64,000 nt of DNA from Streptomyces glaucescens. Its GTDB lineage: Bacteria; Actinomycetota; Actinomycetes; Streptomycetales; Streptomycetaceae. This document shows positions 44,318-54,569 of this stretch, one piece after another. The notes below the pieces were generated by a model. It worked only from the letters and a program-made list of their open reading frames with translations. It had not been told where the DNA came from and did not search any database. The stretch's first letter is position 1; each line of letters begins with the position of its first letter. Both the position numbers and the translations under genes were made by a program. The stretch spans positions 2,871,501 through 2,935,500 of the forward strand of contig NZ_CP009438.1 in assembly GCF_000761215.1 (NCBI RefSeq), in the 5' to 3' direction.

Positions 44318-45760
44318 ATGCGCTCGCACCTGCTCAATGACACGACCGCGGAGCAGTATCGCCGCTCCGTGACCGAAGGAGTAGAGCGGGTGGCAGCCAA
44401 ACTCGCCACCACGCAGCGCCCGTTCACCGGCGTCACGGTCGACGACCTGGCCCCCGCCATCGAGCGGATCGACCTCGACCGGCCACTGCACGACACCACG
44501 GCGGTCCTCGACGAGCTGGAGGACGTCTACCTCCGCGACGCGATCTACTTCCACCACCCCCGCTACCTCGCCCACCTCAACTGCCCGGTCGTCATCCCGG
44601 CGGTGCTCGGCGAGGCCATCCTGTCCGCCGTCAACTCCTCCCTGGACACCTGGGACCAGTCGGCCGGCGGCACCCTCATCGAGCGCAAGCTCGTCGACTG
44701 GACGGCCGCCCGGATCGGGCTCGGCGAGAGCGCCGACGGCGTCTTCACCTCCGGCGGCAGCCAGTCCAACCTCCAGGCCCTGCTGCTGGCCCGCGAGGAG
44801 GCCAAGACCGGGGACCTGGGCACACTGCGCATCTTCGCCTCCGAGGTCAGCCACTTCAGCGTGAAGAAGTCGGCGAAACTGCTCGGCCTCGGCCAGGACG
44901 CCGTCGTGACGGTCCCGGTCGACCACGAGAAGCAGATGCAGACCGTCGCGCTCGCCCACGAGCTGGAGCGCTGCGTGAAGGACGGCCTCGTCCCCATGGC
45001 CGTCGTCGCCACCGCGGGCACCACCGACTTCGGTTCCATCGACCCGCTCCCCGAGGTCGCCGAACTGTGCGCGCAGTACGGCACCTGGATGCACGTCGAC
45101 GCCGCCTACGGCTGCGGGCTGCTCGCCTCGCCCACCCGGCGCGCCCTGCTGGACGGCATCGAGCGCGCCGACTCGGTCACCGTCGACTACCACAAGTCCT
45201 TCTTCCAGCCGGTGAGTTCCTCCGCCCTGCTGGTGAGGGACGCGGCCACGCTGCGGCACGCCACCTACCACGCGGAGTACCTGAATCCGCGCCGGATGGT
45301 GCAGGAACGTATCCCCAATCAGGTGGACAAATCCCTCCAGACCACCCGCCGCTTCGACGCCCTCAAGCTGTGGGTGACCCTGCGGGTGATGGGCGCCGAC
45401 GGCATCGGGCAGCTCTTCGACGAGGTGTGCGGCCTCGCACGGGAGGGCTGGAAACTGCTGGCCGCCGACCCGCGCTACGACGTCGTCGTCGAGCCCAGCC
45501 TGTCCACCCTGGTCTTCCGCTACGTACCGGCCGCCGTCACCGACCCGGCCGAGATCGACCGGGCCAACCTGTACGCCCGCAAGGCCCTGTTCGCCTCCGG
45601 CGAGGCCATCGTCGCGGGCACCAAGGTGAACGGCCGCCACTACCTGAAGTTCACCCTGCTCAACCCTGAGACGAAGGCCTCCGACATCGCCGCCGTCCTC
45701 GACCTGATCGCCGGCCACGCCGAGCAGTACCTGGGAGACTCCCTTGACCGCGCTTCCTGA
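44318..45760 (+). CDS. desA: Lysine decarboxylase (pyridoxal phosphate)
   Basis: 480 residues from ATG 44318. Group II PLP decarboxylase: [37 protein letters not shown] and the PLP lysine Lys293 in [12 protein letters not shown]. Converts lysine to cadaverine, the first step of desferrioxamine synthesis. Its last 17 bases overlap desB, so translation is coupled. Iron box 77 bp upstream. Confidence 0.95.
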   Translation: MRSHLLNDTTAEQYRRSVTEGVERVAAKLATTQRPFTGVTVDDLAPAIERIDLDRPLHDTTAVLDELEDVYLRDAIYFHHPRYLAHLNCPVVIPAVLGEAILSAVNSSLDTWDQSAGGTLIERKLVDWTAARIGLGESADGVFTSGGSQSNLQALLLAREEAKTGDLGTLRIFASEVSHFSVKKSAKLLGLGQDAVVTVPVDHEKQMQTVALAHELERCVKDGLVPMAVVATAGTTDFGSIDPLPEVAELCAQYGTWMHVDAAYGCGLLASPTRRALLDGIERADSVTVDYHKSFFQPVSSSALLVRDAATLRHATYHAEYLNPRRMVQERIPNQVDKSLQTTRRFDALKLWVTLRVMGADGIGQLFDEVCGLAREGWKLLAADPRYDVVVEPSLSTLVFRYVPAAVTDPAEIDRANLYARKALFASGEAIVAGTKVNGRHYLKFTLLNPETKASDIAAVLDLIAGHAEQYLGDSLDRAS

Positions 45761-47027
45761 ATCCACCACCAAGACCTACGACTTCGTGGGGATCGGACTC
45801 GGGCCCTTCAACCTCGGCCTCGCCTGCCTCACCGAGCCGATCGCCGAACTCGACGGTGTCTTCCTGGACTCCAAGCCCGACTTCGAGTGGCACGCCGGCA
45901 TGTTCCTGGACGGTGCCCACCTCCAGACGCCGTTCATGTCGGACCTGGTCACCCTGGCCGACCCGACGTCGCCGTACTCCTTCCTGAACTACCTGAAGGA
46001 GAAGGGCCGGCTGTACTCGTTCTACATCCGCGAGAACTTCTACCCCCTGCGCGTCGAGTACGACGACTACTGCCGCTGGGCCGCGAGCAAGCTGAGCAGC
46101 GTCCGCTTCAACACGACCGTCACCGAGGTGACGTACGACGAGGCCGACGAGCTGTACGCGGTGCGGACCGCCGCCGGTGAGACGTACCGCGCCCGCCACC
46201 TGGTGCTCGGCACCGGCACCCCGCCCCACATCCCCGAGGCGTGCCGGGGCCTGGGCGGCGACTTCATCCACAACTCCCGCTATGTGCAGAGCAGGGCGGA
46301 GCTGGTGAAGAAGAAGTCGATCACGCTGGTCGGCTCGGGCCAGTCCGCCGCCGAGATCTACCACGACCTGCTCGGCGAGATCGACGTCCACGGCTACCGG
46401 CTGAACTGGGTCACGCGCTCCCCGCGGTTCTTCCCGCTGGAGTACACCAAGCTCACCCTGGAGATGACCTCCCCGGAGTACATCGACTACTTCCGGGCGC
46501 TGCCGGAGCCGACCCGCTACCGCCTCACCCAGCAGCAGAAGGGCCTGTTCAAGGGCATCGACGGAGACCTGATCAACGAGATCTTCGACCTGCTCTACCA
46601 GAAGAACCTCGGCGGCCCGGTCCCCACCCGCCTGCTCACCAACTCGGCGCTTACCAGCGCGTCGTACGAGGACGGCACGTACACCCTGGGCTTCCGCCAG
46701 GAGGAGCAGGGCAAGGACTTCCGGCTCACCTCGGACGGCCTGATCCTGGCCACCGGCTACCGCTACGCCGAGCCCGAGTTCCTGAAGCCGGTCCGCGACC
46801 GCCTGGTCTACGACTCCCAGGGCAGCTTCGACGTCGGCCGCAACTACGCCATCGACGTCACCGGCAGAGGCGTCTTCCTGCAGAACGCCGGCGTCCACAC
46901 CCACAGCATCACCAGCCCCGACCTGGGCATGGGCGCCTACCGCAACAGCTACATCATCCGGGAGCTGCTCGGCAGCGAGTACTACCCGGTGGAGAAGACC
47001 ATCGCGTTCCAGGAGTTCGCCGTATGA
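45744..47027 (+). CDS. desB: Cadaverine N-monooxygenase
   Basis: 427 residues. Start is TTG at 45744 with GGGAG upstream and a 17-bp overlap with desA. FAD motif [14 protein letters not shown] at the N-terminus, NADPH motif [16 protein letters not shown] near 193-208, and a C-terminal [19 protein letters not shown] typical of lysine/ornithine N-hydroxylases. Hydroxylates cadaverine to N-hydroxycadaverine. Overlaps desC by four bases. Confidence 0.95.
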   Translation: MTALPESTTKTYDFVGIGLGPFNLGLACLTEPIAELDGVFLDSKPDFEWHAGMFLDGAHLQTPFMSDLVTLADPTSPYSFLNYLKEKGRLYSFYIRENFYPLRVEYDDYCRWAASKLSSVRFNTTVTEVTYDEADELYAVRTAAGETYRARHLVLGTGTPPHIPEACRGLGGDFIHNSRYVQSRAELVKKKSITLVGSGQSAAEIYHDLLGEIDVHGYRLNWVTRSPRFFPLEYTKLTLEMTSPEYIDYFRALPEPTRYRLTQQQKGLFKGIDGDLINEIFDLLYQKNLGGPVPTRLLTNSALTSASYEDGTYTLGFRQEEQGKDFRLTSDGLILATGYRYAEPEFLKPVRDRLVYDSQGSFDVGRNYAIDVTGRGVFLQNAGVHTHSITSPDLGMGAYRNSYIIRELLGSEYYPVEKTIAFQEFAV

Positions 47028-47563
47028 GCCGCACCGCCTTCACCTTCCGCCCCCTCGACCCGCTGAAGGACGCCGAGCTCCTGCACGCCTGGGTCACCCA
47101 CCCCAAGGCCGCGTTCTGGATGATGCAGGACGCGAAACTGGAGGACGTCGAGCGCGCCTACATGGAGATAGCCGCCGACGAGCACCACCACGCCCTGCTG
47201 GGCCTGAAGGACGGCGAGCCGGCCTTCCTGATGGAGAAGTACGACCCGGCCCACCGCGAGCTGGTCGGCCTGTACGAGCCGCAGCCCGGGGACGTCGGCA
47301 TGCACTTCCTCACCCCGCCGACCGACACGCCGGTGCACGGCTTCACCCGGTCCGTCATCACCGCCGTCATGGCCCACCTCTTCGAGGACCCGGCCACCCG
47401 GCGGGTCGTCGTCGAGCCGGACGTGCGCAACAAGGCCGTGCACGCCCTGAACGCGGCCGTCGGCTTCGTCCCGGAGCGGGAGATCGAGAAGCCGGAGAAG
47501 ACCGCGCTGCTCAGCTTCTGCACCCGCGAGCAGTTCCTGGCGGCGACGGGGGTGTCCGCATGA
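47024..47563 (+). CDS. desC: N-hydroxycadaverine acyltransferase
   Basis: 179 residues from ATG 47024 (ATGA overlap with desB). AlcB/IucB-like GNAT fold: [20 protein letters not shown] at the start, [20 protein letters not shown], and [20 protein letters not shown] then [20 protein letters not shown]. Acylates N-hydroxycadaverine with succinyl- or acetyl-CoA. Its stop overlaps desD. Confidence 0.93.
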   Translation: MSRTAFTFRPLDPLKDAELLHAWVTHPKAAFWMMQDAKLEDVERAYMEIAADEHHHALLGLKDGEPAFLMEKYDPAHRELVGLYEPQPGDVGMHFLTPPTDTPVHGFTRSVITAVMAHLFEDPATRRVVVEPDVRNKAVHALNAAVGFVPEREIEKPEKTALLSFCTREQFLAATGVSA

Positions 47564-49329
47564 GCCTCGCCGACTCCGTCGCGCACCTGTCCCCCGAGCG
47601 CTGGGAGCAGGCCAACCGCCTGCTGATCCGCAAGGCGCTCGCCGAGTTCGCCCACGAGCGGCTGATCACGCCGGAGGAGGACGGGGACGGGTACGTCGTC
47701 CGCAGCGACGACAAGCTGACCGCGTACCGCTTCCGTGCCGTCCGCCGCGCCTTGGACCACTGGCAGGTGGACGCCGCCTCCGTCACCCGGCACCGGGACG
47801 GGACCGAGCTGCCGCTCGCCGCGCTCGACTTCTTCATCGAGTTCAAGGACGCCCTCGGTCTGAGCGACGAGATCCTGCCGGTCTACCTGGAGGAGATCTC
47901 GTCCACCCTGTCCGGCACCTGCTACAAGCTCACCAAGCCGCAGGTCCCCTCCGCCGAGCTGGCCGGCAGCGGCTTCCAGGCGATCGAGACGGGGATGACC
48001 GAGGGCCACCCCTGCTTCGTCGCCAACAACGGGCGGCTCGGCTTCGGCATCCGCGAGTACCTGTCGTACGCCCCGGAGACCGCTAACCCGGTCCGCCTGG
48101 TCTGGCTGGCCGCGCACCGCTCGCGCGCCGCGTTCACGGCCGGGGCCGGCATCGACTACGAGGACTTCTTCCGCCGGGAGCTGGGCGCTGCGACCGTCGA
48201 CCGCTTCCACGGGATCCTGCGCGACAAGGGCCTGGACCCGGCCGACTACCTGCTCATCCCCGTCCACCCCTGGCAGTGGTGGAACAAGCTGACCGTCACC
48301 TTCGCCGCCGAGGTGGCCCGGCAGCACCTGGTGTGCCTGGGCGAGGGCGACGACGAGTACCTGGCCCAGCAGTCCATCCGCACCTTCTTCAACACCACCA
48401 GCCCCGAGAAGCACTACGTGAAGACGGCCCTGTCCGTCATCAACATGGGCTTCATGCGCGGGCTGTCGGCCGCCTACATGGAGGCCACCCCGGCGATCAA
48501 CGACTGGCTGGCCCAGCTCATCGAGGGCGACCCGGTGCTGAGGTCCACGGGCCTGACGATCATCCGGGAGCGCGCGGCGGTCGGCTACCGGCACCTGGAG
48601 TACGAGCGGGCCACCGACCGCTACTCGCCGTACCGCAAGATGCTCGCCGCGCTGTGGCGGGAGAGCCCGGTGCCCTCCCTGAAGGACGGCGAGTCCCTGG
48701 CGACCATGGCGTCGCTGCTGCACGTCGACCACGCGGGCGCCTCCTTCGCGGGCGCGCTGATCGCCCGCTCGGGCCTGGACCCGGTGGAGTGGCTGCGCCG
48801 TTACCTGCGGGCGTACTACACCCCGCTGCTGCACAGCTTCTACGCCTACGACCTGGTCTTCATGCCGCACGGCGAGAACGTGATCCTGGTCCTGAAGGAC
48901 GGCGCCGTCGAACGCGCGATCTACAAGGACATCGCCGAGGAGATCGCCGTCATGGACCCGGACGCGGCGCTGCCGCCGGAGGTCCGGCGGATCCGCGTGG
49001 AGGTCCCCGAGGACACCAAGCTGCTGTCGATCTTCACGGACGTCTTCGACTGCTTCTTCCGCTTCCTCGCGGCGAACCTCGCCACCGAGGGGATCGTGGC
49101 GGAGGAGGACTTCTGGCGCACCGTCGCGGAGGTCACCCGGGAGTACCAGGAGGCGACGCCCGAACTCGCCGACAAGTTCGCGCAGTACGACATGTTCGCC
49201 CCCGAGTTCGCGCTGTCCTGCCTGAACCGGCTCCAGCTGCGCGACAACAAGCAGATGGTCGACCTCGCGGACCCCTCGGGCGCGCTCCAGCTCGTGGGCA
49301 CGCTGCGGAACCCGATCGCCGGGTTCTGA
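47560..49329 (+). CDS. desD: Desferrioxamine NIS synthetase
   Basis: 589 residues from ATG 47560 (ATGA overlap). IucA/IucC family: STLSGTCYKLTK, TEGHPCFVANNGRLGFGIRE and LIPVHPWQWWN in the first half with the ATP-binding loop, KTALSVINMGFMRGLSAAYM in the centre, and the FhuF-like C-terminal half holding YDLVFMPHGENVILVLKDGA. Joins and cyclises N-hydroxy-N-succinylcadaverine to ferrioxamine E/B. Last gene of the operon, followed by a strong hairpin. Confidence 0.95.
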   Translation: MSLADSVAHLSPERWEQANRLLIRKALAEFAHERLITPEEDGDGYVVRSDDKLTAYRFRAVRRALDHWQVDAASVTRHRDGTELPLAALDFFIEFKDALGLSDEILPVYLEEISSTLSGTCYKLTKPQVPSAELAGSGFQAIETGMTEGHPCFVANNGRLGFGIREYLSYAPETANPVRLVWLAAHRSRAAFTAGAGIDYEDFFRRELGAATVDRFHGILRDKGLDPADYLLIPVHPWQWWNKLTVTFAAEVARQHLVCLGEGDDEYLAQQSIRTFFNTTSPEKHYVKTALSVINMGFMRGLSAAYMEATPAINDWLAQLIEGDPVLRSTGLTIIRERAAVGYRHLEYERATDRYSPYRKMLAALWRESPVPSLKDGESLATMASLLHVDHAGASFAGALIARSGLDPVEWLRRYLRAYYTPLLHSFYAYDLVFMPHGENVILVLKDGAVERAIYKDIAEEIAVMDPDAALPPEVRRIRVEVPEDTKLLSIFTDVFDCFFRFLAANLATEGIVAEEDFWRTVAEVTREYQEATPELADKFAQYDMFAPEFALSCLNRLQLRDNKQMVDLADPSGALQLVGTLRNPIAGF

Positions 49330-49346
49330 GCCGCGGGGAAGCAGGG

Positions 49347-49381
49347 CGGGCGCCCCGGAGTACGGTCCTCCGGGGCGCCCG
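49347..49381. terminator. Bidirectional terminator between desD and hexosaminidase gene
   Basis: Perfect 14-bp stem CGGGCGCCCCGGAG / CTCCGGGGCGCCCG with a TACGGTC loop, serving both convergent genes. Confidence 0.85.
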
Positions 49382-49409
49382 TCCGCCGTCCGCCCGGGCC
49401 TGTCCGGGG

Positions 49410-51005
49410 CTATCCCGCGGGCCAGTCCACCTGCGGCGACCGGTGGTAGCCGATGCCGAGCGCGTCCCAGCGCGGCCCCTGCGCCGCGAGCCGCGTCCGG
49501 TACGCCTCCCAGTCGTGGGTGGCGGCCGGCGACCAGCCCAGCTCGGCCACGCCCGGCAGCCGGGGGAAGGCCATGTGATCCAGGTGCGCGGAATTCTCGA
49601 GGGTCTCCGTCCACAGCGGTGCCTCGACGCCGCGGACGGCGTCCGCCGGGACACCCGGCAGGTAGGCCCCCGGGTCCCAGTCGTAGGACCGCTTCACCTC
49701 GACGTACCCGGCCCAGGACAGCCCGAGCGGGGTGGTGCGGTCGTACTTCATGTCGAGGTAGATCCGGTCCGCGGGCGAGAGGATGATCCCCGTCCCGTTC
49801 CGCGCCGCCTTCGCCACCCGTTCCTTCTCCTCGGCGCCGGTGCCGTCCAGGCCCCAGTACTGGGCGAGCGCGCCCTCGGCCGGGGTGGCTCCGGTGAGCT
49901 GGTGCCAGCCGACGACCGTCTTGCCGTACCTGGCGACGATCGGCTGCACCCGGTCCATGAACGCCTGGTAGTCGGCGTGGCTGGTGGAGTGCGCCTCGTC
50001 GCCGCCGATGTGCAGATGGCGGCCCGGGGTGAGGGCGGCCAGCTCGCGGATCACGTCGTCGGCGAAGTCGTACGTGATCTCCTTGCCGGCGCACAGCGAG
50101 CTGAAGCCGACGGCCGTGCCCGTGTAGAGCGGGGGTGCCACGCCGTCGCAGTTGAGGCCGGCGTAGGAGGCGAGGGCCGCGTTGGTGTGGCCGGGCATGT
50201 CTGTCTCGGGGACCACCTCCAGGTGGCGGGCGGCGGCGTAGCGGACGATCTCCCTGTAGTCGTCCTTGGTGTAGAAGCCGCCGGGGCCGCCGCCGACCTC
50301 GGTGGAACCGCCGTGGGTGGTCAGGCGCGGCCAGGAGTCGATCGCGATCCGCCAGCCCTGGTCGTCGCTCAGGTGCAGGTGCAGCTTGTTGAACTTGTAG
50401 AGGGCGAGCCGGTCGACGTACCGCTTGACCTCGTCGACGGTGAAGAAGTGCCGGGAGACGTCGAGCATGGCGCCGCGCCAGGGGTAGCGCGGGGTGTCCC
50501 GGACGGTGCCGCCGGCGACCAGCCAGGGGCCGGGCTGGACGGTGTCCCGCTCGACGGCCGCGGGCAGCAGCTGACGCAGGGTCTGCACACCGTGGAAGAG
50601 CCCGGCGGGCCGGGCCGCCGTGATGGTGACGCCGCCGCGGCCGCTGTCGAGCCGGTACCCCTCGGTGCCGTACGGGCCTTGGGCGAGGCGGAGGCGGATG
50701 CCGCCCGCTCCCTCCTCGGTGACGGGCAGCCGGTAGCCGGTGGAGGGCCGCAGGAGGTCCGCGAGGTACTCGCCGATCCGGTGGGCCTCGCGTGAGCCGC
50801 CGACGTGGATGCGGGTGCCGCCGGTGATGCGGTACGGCGCTCCGCCCGGGGTGACCGAGGCGGGCGCCGGGATCACCTGGCCGAGGGGCCTGGGCCCGGC
50901 GGAGGCGGGCCGGCCGGCGGGCTGGGGGGCCGCGCCCGAGGTGAGGACGCCGGCCGCCGCGACCAGCAGCAGCGAGCCGAGAAGGTGCAGTCTGTGCCGT
51001 CTCAC
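49410..51005 (-). CDS. Secreted GH20 beta-N-acetylhexosaminidase
   Basis: 531 residues from GTG 51005 with GGGAG upstream; longer in-frame readings have no ribosome site. Signal peptide RRHRLHLLGSLLLVAAAGVL cleaved near 30. GH20: an N-terminal GH20b-like domain, then GWRIAIDSWPRLTTHGG, HLEVVPETDMPGHTNAALAS and the catalytic pair Asp-Glu in LHIGGDEAHST. Cleaves GlcNAc from chitobiose and related sugars. Two DasR-like sites lie just upstream, so GlcNAc should induce it. Confidence 0.93.
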   Translation of the reverse strand: MRRHRLHLLGSLLLVAAAGVLTSGAAPQPAGRPASAGPRPLGQVIPAPASVTPGGAPYRITGGTRIHVGGSREAHRIGEYLADLLRPSTGYRLPVTEEGAGGIRLRLAQGPYGTEGYRLDSGRGGVTITAARPAGLFHGVQTLRQLLPAAVERDTVQPGPWLVAGGTVRDTPRYPWRGAMLDVSRHFFTVDEVKRYVDRLALYKFNKLHLHLSDDQGWRIAIDSWPRLTTHGGSTEVGGGPGGFYTKDDYREIVRYAAARHLEVVPETDMPGHTNAALASYAGLNCDGVAPPLYTGTAVGFSSLCAGKEITYDFADDVIRELAALTPGRHLHIGGDEAHSTSHADYQAFMDRVQPIVARYGKTVVGWHQLTGATPAEGALAQYWGLDGTGAEEKERVAKAARNGTGIILSPADRIYLDMKYDRTTPLGLSWAGYVEVKRSYDWDPGAYLPGVPADAVRGVEAPLWTETLENSAHLDHMAFPRLPGVAELGWSPAATHDWEAYRTRLAAQGPRWDALGIGYHRSPQVDWPAG

Positions 51006-51021
51006 ACGTGCTCCCTTCGAA

Positions 51022-51053
51022 AGGGGTATAGACCACCCTTGGTCTGAACCACT
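51022..51053. promoter_or_regulatory. Tandem DasR (dre) sites of the GH20 gene
   Basis: AGGGGTATAGACCACC (51022-51037) and CTTGGTCTGAACCACT (51038-51053) match the dre consensus ACTGGTCTAGACCACT at 11-12 of 16 positions each and abut without a gap. The first ends 17 bp before the start codon. Confidence 0.7.
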
Positions 51054-51310
51054 CTCCCGCAGATCGGTCCGCGGCAGAACAAGTGGAACGGCTCCCGCGT
51101 GGCGGGAACTCCTCGCGGCGCGGGGCGCGTTGGCGGGTGCGCCGTCCGCAGCGGCGGCCGCCCCCGGCACTCGAGGGCCCGCGGCCCTCCCCGCCACGGG
51201 GCGGAGATGGTGAGCGGCGCCACAGCCCCGCACGGCATCCCCACAGGGGCCCTGCCCGGAATCGGGCAGGATTCTTGCAAAACCCCGCCCCTTACTCCAG
51301 GATCTACCGG

Positions 51311-51568
51311 GTGCACGACGAACTCGTTGATCATCTGACGCGGTCCACCGCCCTCAACCGGGGCGAGGCGCTGCGCGTGATCCAGGACGTGCTCGCCTTC
51401 TTCGACGAGACGACCGAGGAGTACGTCCGTCGCCGCCACCGCGAGCTCCAGGCCCAGGGCCTGGTCAACGCGGCGATCTTCGAACGGATCGAGGCGGACC
51501 TCAAATATCGCGCCGTGGCCCCGCCGGAGCTGACGCTCCGGCAGCTGCGGCGGATCGTCTACGGCTAG
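51311..51568 (+). CDS. Conserved small protein ahead of glmS
   Basis: 85 residues from GTG 51311. Soluble, helical: VHDELVDHLTRSTALNRGEA, central FFDETTEEYVRRRHRELQAQ, and a basic end ELTLRQLRRIVYG. Only 12 bp separate its stop from glmS, so the two are likely co-transcribed and translationally coupled. I do not recognise a family; a regulatory or stabilising partner of GlmS is only a guess. Confidence 0.65.
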   Translation: MHDELVDHLTRSTALNRGEALRVIQDVLAFFDETTEEYVRRRHRELQAQGLVNAAIFERIEADLKYRAVAPPELTLRQLRRIVYG

Positions 51569-51580
51569 GAATACCCATAT

Positions 51581-53398
51581 ATGTGCGGAATCGTCGGATA
51601 CATCGGCAAGCGGGATGTCGCGCCGCTGCTCCTCGAAGGCCTCCAGCGCCTGGAGTACCGGGGCTACGACTCGGCGGGCATCGTCGTGACCTCCCCCAAG
51701 GCCGCCGGCCTGAAGATGGTCAAGGCCAAGGGCCGGGTGCGCGACCTGGAGGCGAAGGTCCCGGCGCGCTTCAAGGGCACCACCGGCATCGCCCACACCC
51801 GCTGGGCCACCCACGGCGCCCCCTCCGACGTGAACGCCCACCCGCACCTCGACGCCGAGGGCAAGGTCGCCGTCGTCCACAACGGCATCATCGACAACGC
51901 CTCCGACCTGCGCCGCAAGCTGGAGGCGGACGGCGTCGAGTTCCTCTCCGAGACCGACACCGAGGTCCTGGTCCACCTGATCGCCCGCTCGCAGGCCGAG
52001 AAGCTGGAGGACAAGGTCCGCGAGACCGTCCGTCTCATCGAGGGCACCTACGGCATCGCCGTCCTGCACGCCGACTTCCCGGACCGCATCGTCGTCGCCC
52101 GCAACGGCTCCCCGGTCGTCCTCGGCATCGGCGAGAAGGAGATGTTCGTCGCCTCGGACATCGCCGCGCTGGTCACCCACACCCGGCAGATAGTCACGCT
52201 GGACGACGGCGAGATGGCCACCCTGAAGGCCGACGACTTCCGTACGTACACCACGGAGGGCACCCGGACCACGGCCGAGCCGACCACCGTCGAGTGGGAG
52301 GCCGCCTCCTACGACATGGGCGGCCACGACACCTACATGCACAAGGAGATCCACGAGCAGGCCGACGCCGTGGACCGCGTGCTGCGCGGCCGCATCGACG
52401 ACCGGTTCTCCACCGTGCACCTCGGCGGCCTCAACCTGGACGCCCGCGAGGCCCGCCGCATCCGCCGCGTGAAGATCCTCGGCTGCGGCACCTCGTACCA
52501 CGCCGGCATGATCGGCGCCCAGATGATCGAGGAGCTGGCGCGCATCCCCGCGGACGCCGAGCCGGCCTCCGAGTTCCGCTACCGCAACGCGGTCGTCGAC
52601 CCCGACACCCTGTACATCGCCGTCTCCCAGTCCGGTGAGACGTACGACGTGCTGGCCGCGGTCCAGGAGCTGAAGCGCAAGGGCGCCCGCGTCCTCGGCG
52701 TCGTGAACGTCGTCGGCTCGGCGATCGCCCGCGAGGCCGACGGCGGCGTCTACGTGCACGCCGGCCCCGAGGTGTGCGTGGTGTCCACCAAGTGCTTCAC
52801 CAACACCTGTGTGGCGTTCGCCCTGCTCGCCCTGCACCTGGGCCGCACCCGCGACCTGTCCGTGCGCGACGGCAAGCGGATCATCGAGGGCCTGCGCAAG
52901 CTGCCCGCCCAGATCTCCGAGATCATGGAGCAGGAGGCGGAGATCGAGAAGCTGGCCAAGGCCTACGCCGACGCCCGCTCGATGCTCTTCATCGGCCGCG
53001 TCCGGGGCTACCCGGTCGCCCGCGAGGCCTCCCTGAAGCTCAAGGAGGTCTCCTACATCCACGCCGAGGCCTACCCGGCCTCCGAGCTGAAGCACGGCCC
53101 GCTGGCGCTCATCGAGCCCGCCCTCCCGACGGTCGCCATCGTCCCGGACGACGACCTGCTGGAGAAGAACCGGGCCGCGATGGAGGAGATCAAGGCCCGC
53201 AGCGGCAAGATCCTCGCGGTCGCCCACCAGGAGCAGGAGAAGGCCGACCAGACGATCGTCGTCCCGAAGAACGAGGACGAGCTGGACCCGATCCTCATGG
53301 GCATCCCGCTCCAGCTCCTCGCCTACCACACGGCCCTGGCCCTGGGCCGGGACATCGACAAGCCGCGGAACCTGGCCAAGTCGGTGACGGTCGAGTAG
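51581..53398 (+). CDS. glmS: Glutamine-fructose-6-phosphate aminotransferase
   Basis: 605 residues from ATG 51581. Class II glutaminase domain with nucleophile Cys2 (MCGIVGYIG), THTRWATHGAPSDVNAHPH and NGIIDN; two SIS domains follow: GCGTSYHAGMIGAQMIEELA, SQSGETYDVLAAVQE and a C-terminal LGRDIDKPRNLAKSVTVE. Makes glucosamine 6-phosphate for cell wall and antibiotics. Beside a GH20 hexosaminidase under DasR-like sites. Streptomycetes often hold a second glmS elsewhere; this looks like the glmS2 position I recall. Confidence 0.95.
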   Translation: MCGIVGYIGKRDVAPLLLEGLQRLEYRGYDSAGIVVTSPKAAGLKMVKAKGRVRDLEAKVPARFKGTTGIAHTRWATHGAPSDVNAHPHLDAEGKVAVVHNGIIDNASDLRRKLEADGVEFLSETDTEVLVHLIARSQAEKLEDKVRETVRLIEGTYGIAVLHADFPDRIVVARNGSPVVLGIGEKEMFVASDIAALVTHTRQIVTLDDGEMATLKADDFRTYTTEGTRTTAEPTTVEWEAASYDMGGHDTYMHKEIHEQADAVDRVLRGRIDDRFSTVHLGGLNLDAREARRIRRVKILGCGTSYHAGMIGAQMIEELARIPADAEPASEFRYRNAVVDPDTLYIAVSQSGETYDVLAAVQELKRKGARVLGVVNVVGSAIAREADGGVYVHAGPEVCVVSTKCFTNTCVAFALLALHLGRTRDLSVRDGKRIIEGLRKLPAQISEIMEQEAEIEKLAKAYADARSMLFIGRVRGYPVAREASLKLKEVSYIHAEAYPASELKHGPLALIEPALPTVAIVPDDDLLEKNRAAMEEIKARSGKILAVAHQEQEKADQTIVVPKNEDELDPILMGIPLQLLAYHTALALGRDIDKPRNLAKSVTVE

Positions 53399-53416
53399 CG
53401 CGCCCCGCGACGAACA

Positions 53417-53461
53417 GGAACGGACCCCCTGGTGCCGCCCCGGACACAGGGGGTCCGTTCC
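53417..53461 (+). terminator. glmS terminator
   Basis: Perfect 14-bp stem GGAACGGACCCCCT / AGGGGGTCCGTTCC, 17-base loop, 19 bp after the stop. Nothing further is evident in 53462-53738. Confidence 0.9.
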
Positions 53462-53738
53462 CATGCGGGGGCTCACCCGAGCGCCCCGGCCCGCGCCGCC
53501 GCCGGCGGCCGTCACCCGCCGGCCCGCCGCACACCGCGCGAACACGCGGGCCGGTGCGCCGTTCGGCGGTGAACGAGGCGGGCCCCTTCGCGCGGGTGCG
53601 GTGACGCGGTGACCCGTATATGCCCTTCACAAGAGCACGAACACCTGTGCGCGGGGTGGAGGCGCGTGACACGCAAGGGAGTTGACCGTCCGGAGCGGGC
53701 GTCCCGCCGCCGGGTGGGGCGACGCGGGGACGGACGGG

Positions 53739-54266
53739 TTACGGGATGACCACCACGGGGCGCTTCGCCCGCTTGGCGAGCCGCCCGGCGACCGATCCGA
53801 AGATCCGGCCCACGACACCGTGCGTGGAGCCGACGACGATCGCGTCCGCCTCGTACTCCCGTCCCACCTCTTCGAGTTCGTGACAGATGTCACCGCCGCG
53901 CTCGACCAGGATCCAGGGGACCTCGGCGAGATAGTCCGCACACGCCAGCTCCAGCCCCAGCACCTCGGTGCGGTGGTCGGGCACGTCGACGAAGACCGGC
54001 GGCTCGCAGCCCGCCCACACCGTGGTGGGCAGCCGGTTGGCCACGTGGACGATGATCAGTCCCGAGCCGGAGCGCTGCGCCATGCCGATCGCGTACGCGA
54101 GGGCGCGCTCGCTGGACGTGGAGCCGTCGAAGCCGACGACGACGCCATGCTTGAAGGCGGGGTCGCACGAGTGGCGTGGCTCTTCCGCCGCCAGGGGCTC
54201 GGCCGCCGTGGGATCGGCGACGGGCCGCTTGCGGTCCGCGGGTTCGAAGAAGTCGTGACCGGCCAT
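53739..54266 (-). CDS. Universal stress protein
   Basis: 175 residues from ATG 54266. UspA domain from residue about 38: HGVVVGFDGSTSSERALAYA with the P-loop-like Asp, and the ATP-binding GSTHGVVGRIFGSVAGRLAK near the C-terminus. A 37-residue hydrophilic N-terminal extension precedes it. Soluble; stress-linked, probably ATP-binding. Monocistronic. The 54267-54569 gap upstream contains no other gene I can support. Confidence 0.9.
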   Translation of the reverse strand: MAGHDFFEPADRKRPVADPTAAEPLAAEEPRHSCDPAFKHGVVVGFDGSTSSERALAYAIGMAQRSGSGLIIVHVANRLPTTVWAGCEPPVFVDVPDHRTEVLGLELACADYLAEVPWILVERGGDICHELEEVGREYEADAIVVGSTHGVVGRIFGSVAGRLAKRAKRPVVVIP

Positions 54267-54569
54267 GGCTGTCTCGGCGTTGTGATCCTTATTGGGTGGG
54301 ACGACAGTGTGCGGCGGAGCTGTGTCCAGGAATCATCTTCCCAACCCCATACCCCCAAGGGTACGGCGGCACGCCTCCTTGGCCCAGATCTCGCGCACCG
54401 TCGGTGGCGGTTCACCGGAGCATGCACGAGGGTGCGCCCGTAACGCAATGGTTGCTGCCCCGTACAGGCGGTTTGCGCAGGATTCAGGCCACGGCGAGGT
54501 GACCGACCGGCCGGGCCCGCCGTTGAACCCCCCGCCACACCTCCAGGGAGCGTCACAGGGAGCACAGCC

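Noticed and set aside
47158-51036. A 1292-residue minus-strand reading frame across desC, desD and the GH20 gene.
   Set aside because: It lies antisense to or out of frame with well-recognised genes; low-complexity Arg/Gly/Val composition shows it is a GC-driven shadow.
51002-53545. An 847-residue minus-strand reading frame antisense to glmS.
   Set aside because: Mirror of glmS codon bias; no start signal and no domain.
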